Assembly: GCF_000013885.1 (NCBI RefSeq)
Contig: NC_007964.1
Location: 3,582,001-3,646,000 of the forward strand
Reading direction: 5' to 3'
DNA: 64,000 nucleotides
Source: Nitrobacter hamburgensis X14
GTDB taxonomy: Bacteria; Pseudomonadota; Alphaproteobacteria; Rhizobiales; Xanthobacteraceae
Shown: positions 62,576 to 64,000 of the stretch, one piece after another
How the letters are laid out: every line of letters begins with the position of its first letter
Numbering within the stretch: position 1 is the stretch's first letter
The notes under the pieces: generated by a model
Told to the model about the DNA's origin: nothing
The model's database searches: none
What the model saw: only the letters and a program-made list of their open reading frames with translations
Made by a program: the position numbers and the translations under genes

Positions 62576-64000
62576 ATGAAATTGACCTTGATAATTGTGG
62601 CCGCCGTCACCGTCGTTTGGTTGGCAGAGCGCAGCGTTGGGCACCTTAAATTGGCTATTGCCGCGCTGTGTTTTATTGCTGCGGCGCTGCTGTTCGTCGT
62701 TACCTCTCTCGAGAGAGCCATTCTGCTATCGTCCATCGTGGTGGCGGCAATCTTCGGAGCGTCAAGCGTCAAATACAATCATAGCGGGCTGAAACTGACA
62801 GTAACGGATTTGCCGCTAGCGTTTGCAGGAACAGTTCCGTTTTTCATTGTGCAATACCCGCTCGCAGTAATGGCGGTTCTCGCCGGGGGCATAGGACTCA
62901 TTCTGGCCACAGTTGCGACTCTGCTCTATGTGCCCGGGCTGCCGGTTTCTTTAGAGCTCCAGAGTATTCTGTTTTTCTTTGCATTCATTGGTTTAATCGC
63001 GGCGTACAGGGCAGACGGCGGAGCCGAATCTCTTCATCGCATTGCGGCTCAGCGGCGGTGCTTTTTTTCGACCTTCATAGGCTCGCTTCTCAATCCGCTT
63101 TCCTGGCGACAGTTCAGCGGGCTCGTTTTAAGCGATATCGCTGAAGACTCGTTGCAGCTGATGCCGGCCATACCAGCGCGTACTCTCGACTATCCTGACA
63201 TTATAGTCATCCAACACGAATCGATCTTCGATCCGCGCGTGTTTGGACTTCCGGTTGAGCCAATTGTCGAAGCATTTTTGTCTCCGAAAAATGGTCTGTT
63301 TGGAAGCCTTAACGTCGATATTTTTGGCGGAGGATCGTGGCAATCCGAATTTAGCTTATTAACAGGCCTGTCCAGCGCAAGCTTTGGTTCAAACGCCTAT
63401 TTTCTTTTTAAGAGAGGCGTTGGGCGATTCCACAATAGCCTTCCAAATGCGCTGACTGCAATTGGATATAGAACAATGCTCGCGTCGAGTTGCCGTCGCA
63501 GTTTTCTCCACTACGATGAGTTTTACCGTTCAATCGGCATCGACGAACGTATTTTTACTGAGGATTTTCATCCACCCTTCGATGTTGGTCAATTCGAAGC
63601 GACAAATTCCGATGCATTGTTTCTGGACGCAGCATTCGGTGCTCATATGGAAAGTATGAGTGGCGATGCCGCGCCTCGTTTTCTATATGCACTAACCAAC
63701 TTCAATCATGGCCCTCATAACCGAAGGCTGGTCGCGCCTGGACGTTTTGAGAGAGAGCGCGCCTTCGCTGCCGCAAGCCTCCCCGATGCCTACTATGCTG
63801 AATACTACGCCCGCCTCGTAGAGACCGCTGTCACCTGGAATCGACTCAAGTCCGAGCTTTCAACCCGTTTTCCGAGCCGTCCGGTACTGATTGTACACTA
63901 CGGAGATCATCAACCCGTAATGACACGGCGAATCGAGGCAAAACTGAAGCTCCCCATAGACCCGCGGCGCCAGTTCCGTACGTTCTATGCCATAGAAACT
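62576..64000 (+). CDS. Sulfatase/phosphoglycerol-transferase-like membrane protein (cut by window end)
   Basis: The frame from ATG 62576 is open for 475 codons to the last base. The N-terminal 150 residues hold about five hydrophobic segments; the rest is a sulfatase-type domain with VIQHESIFDPRVFG (metal/nucleophile region), IFGGGSWQSEFSLLTGLSS and VHYGDHQPVM. This combination matches membrane transferases of the LTA synthase/OpgB type, which move phosphoglycerol or phosphoethanolamine onto envelope glycans. Base composition is clearly lower in GC than its neighbours, with more A/T third positions, a sign of possible transfer. Glycan target unknown. Confidence 0.8.
   Translation, partial: MKLTLIIVAAVTVVWLAERSVGHLKLAIAALCFIAAALLFVVTSLERAILLSSIVVAAIFGASSVKYNHSGLKLTVTDLPLAFAGTVPFFIVQYPLAVMAVLAGGIGLILATVATLLYVPGLPVSLELQSILFFFAFIGLIAAYRADGGAESLHRIAAQRRCFFSTFIGSLLNPLSWRQFSGLVLSDIAEDSLQLMPAIPARTLDYPDIIVIQHESIFDPRVFGLPVEPIVEAFLSPKNGLFGSLNVDIFGGGSWQSEFSLLTGLSSASFGSNAYFLFKRGVGRFHNSLPNALTAIGYRTMLASSCRRSFLHYDEFYRSIGIDERIFTEDFHPPFDVGQFEATNSDALFLDAAFGAHMESMSGDAAPRFLYALTNFNHGPHNRRLVAPGRFERERAFAAASLPDAYYAEYYARLVETAVTWNRLKSELSTRFPSRPVLIVHYGDHQPVMTRRIEAKLKLPIDPRRQFRTFYAIET

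Noticed and set aside
1..64000. CRISPR arrays, rRNA, tRNA genes
   Set aside because: No regularly spaced direct repeats and no tRNA or rRNA sequence was recognised; a dedicated scan was not possible.

Overview
The window reads as chromosomal DNA of a Bradyrhizobiaceae-type alphaproteobacterium, most probably Nitrobacter. The main reason is an NxrB/NarH-type iron-sulfur protein of the Nitrobacter nitrite oxidoreductase type (44091-45632) close to a complete ncgABC-nirK-like cluster with an NsrR-type NO sensor. High GC, MbfA, a fused transaldolase-phosphoglucose isomerase and many copies of a Bradyrhizobiaceae-style extragenic repeat agree with this. The genus is an inference; I could not run a search.

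Layout. 1-6.5 kb: MoxR ATPase (cut by the window start), DUF58 protein, BatA/DUF4159 membrane protein and a second large membrane protein, a classical MoxR/Bat-type operon. 6.5-7.4 kb: IS5-family element. 7.6-10.6 kb: a perfect Zur-box palindrome, a DUF2946-like secreted protein and a ZnuD-like TonB receptor (zinc uptake). 10.7-17.3 kb: small housekeeping genes (GNAT, Nudix with a coupled leader peptide, ferritin-VIT fusion MbfA, phosphoesterase, second IS5-family element, Tat-exported deaminase, DUF486, DUF3297, glutathione peroxidase, DUF6894). 17.7-27.3 kb: oxidative pentose-phosphate operon (tal-pgi fusion, gnd, zwf, pgl, gntK, HAD phosphatase) facing a GH15 glucoamylase-like gene. 27.8-34.4 kb: PAS-GGDEF-EAL protein, AhpD-like protein, EmrAB-type pump with a divergent LysR regulator.

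34.7-45.7 kb is the nitrogen-oxide block: nirK, two c-type cytochromes and a two-domain multicopper oxidase in one operon, a CcmI-like TPR protein, nsrR, a molybdopterin oxidoreductase of unknown substrate, an unknown protein and a lone nxrB. Two similar 23-bp imperfect dyads lie upstream of the multicopper oxidase and the TPR gene and are candidate NsrR operators. A third IS5-family element (CTAG target duplication) follows nxrB.

47.2-47.8 kb has no clear gene but several terminator-like hairpins. 47.8-50.5 kb: siderophore TonB receptor with a coupled unknown protein. 50.8-61.1 kb: two convergent two-component systems, then a CzcBA/NodT-type heavy-metal RND efflux operon whose promoter region carries paired 11-bp-spaced TGTAAG repeats. 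61.4-62.0 kb: nitrobindin-like protein. 62.6 kb to the end: an incomplete sulfatase/phosphoglycerol-transferase-like membrane protein of visibly lower GC.

An extragenic repeat occurs at least seven times, and in several places its edge coincides with the stop codon of the neighbouring gene. Two different IS5-family elements have entered the same TA dinucleotide at the edge of two copies.
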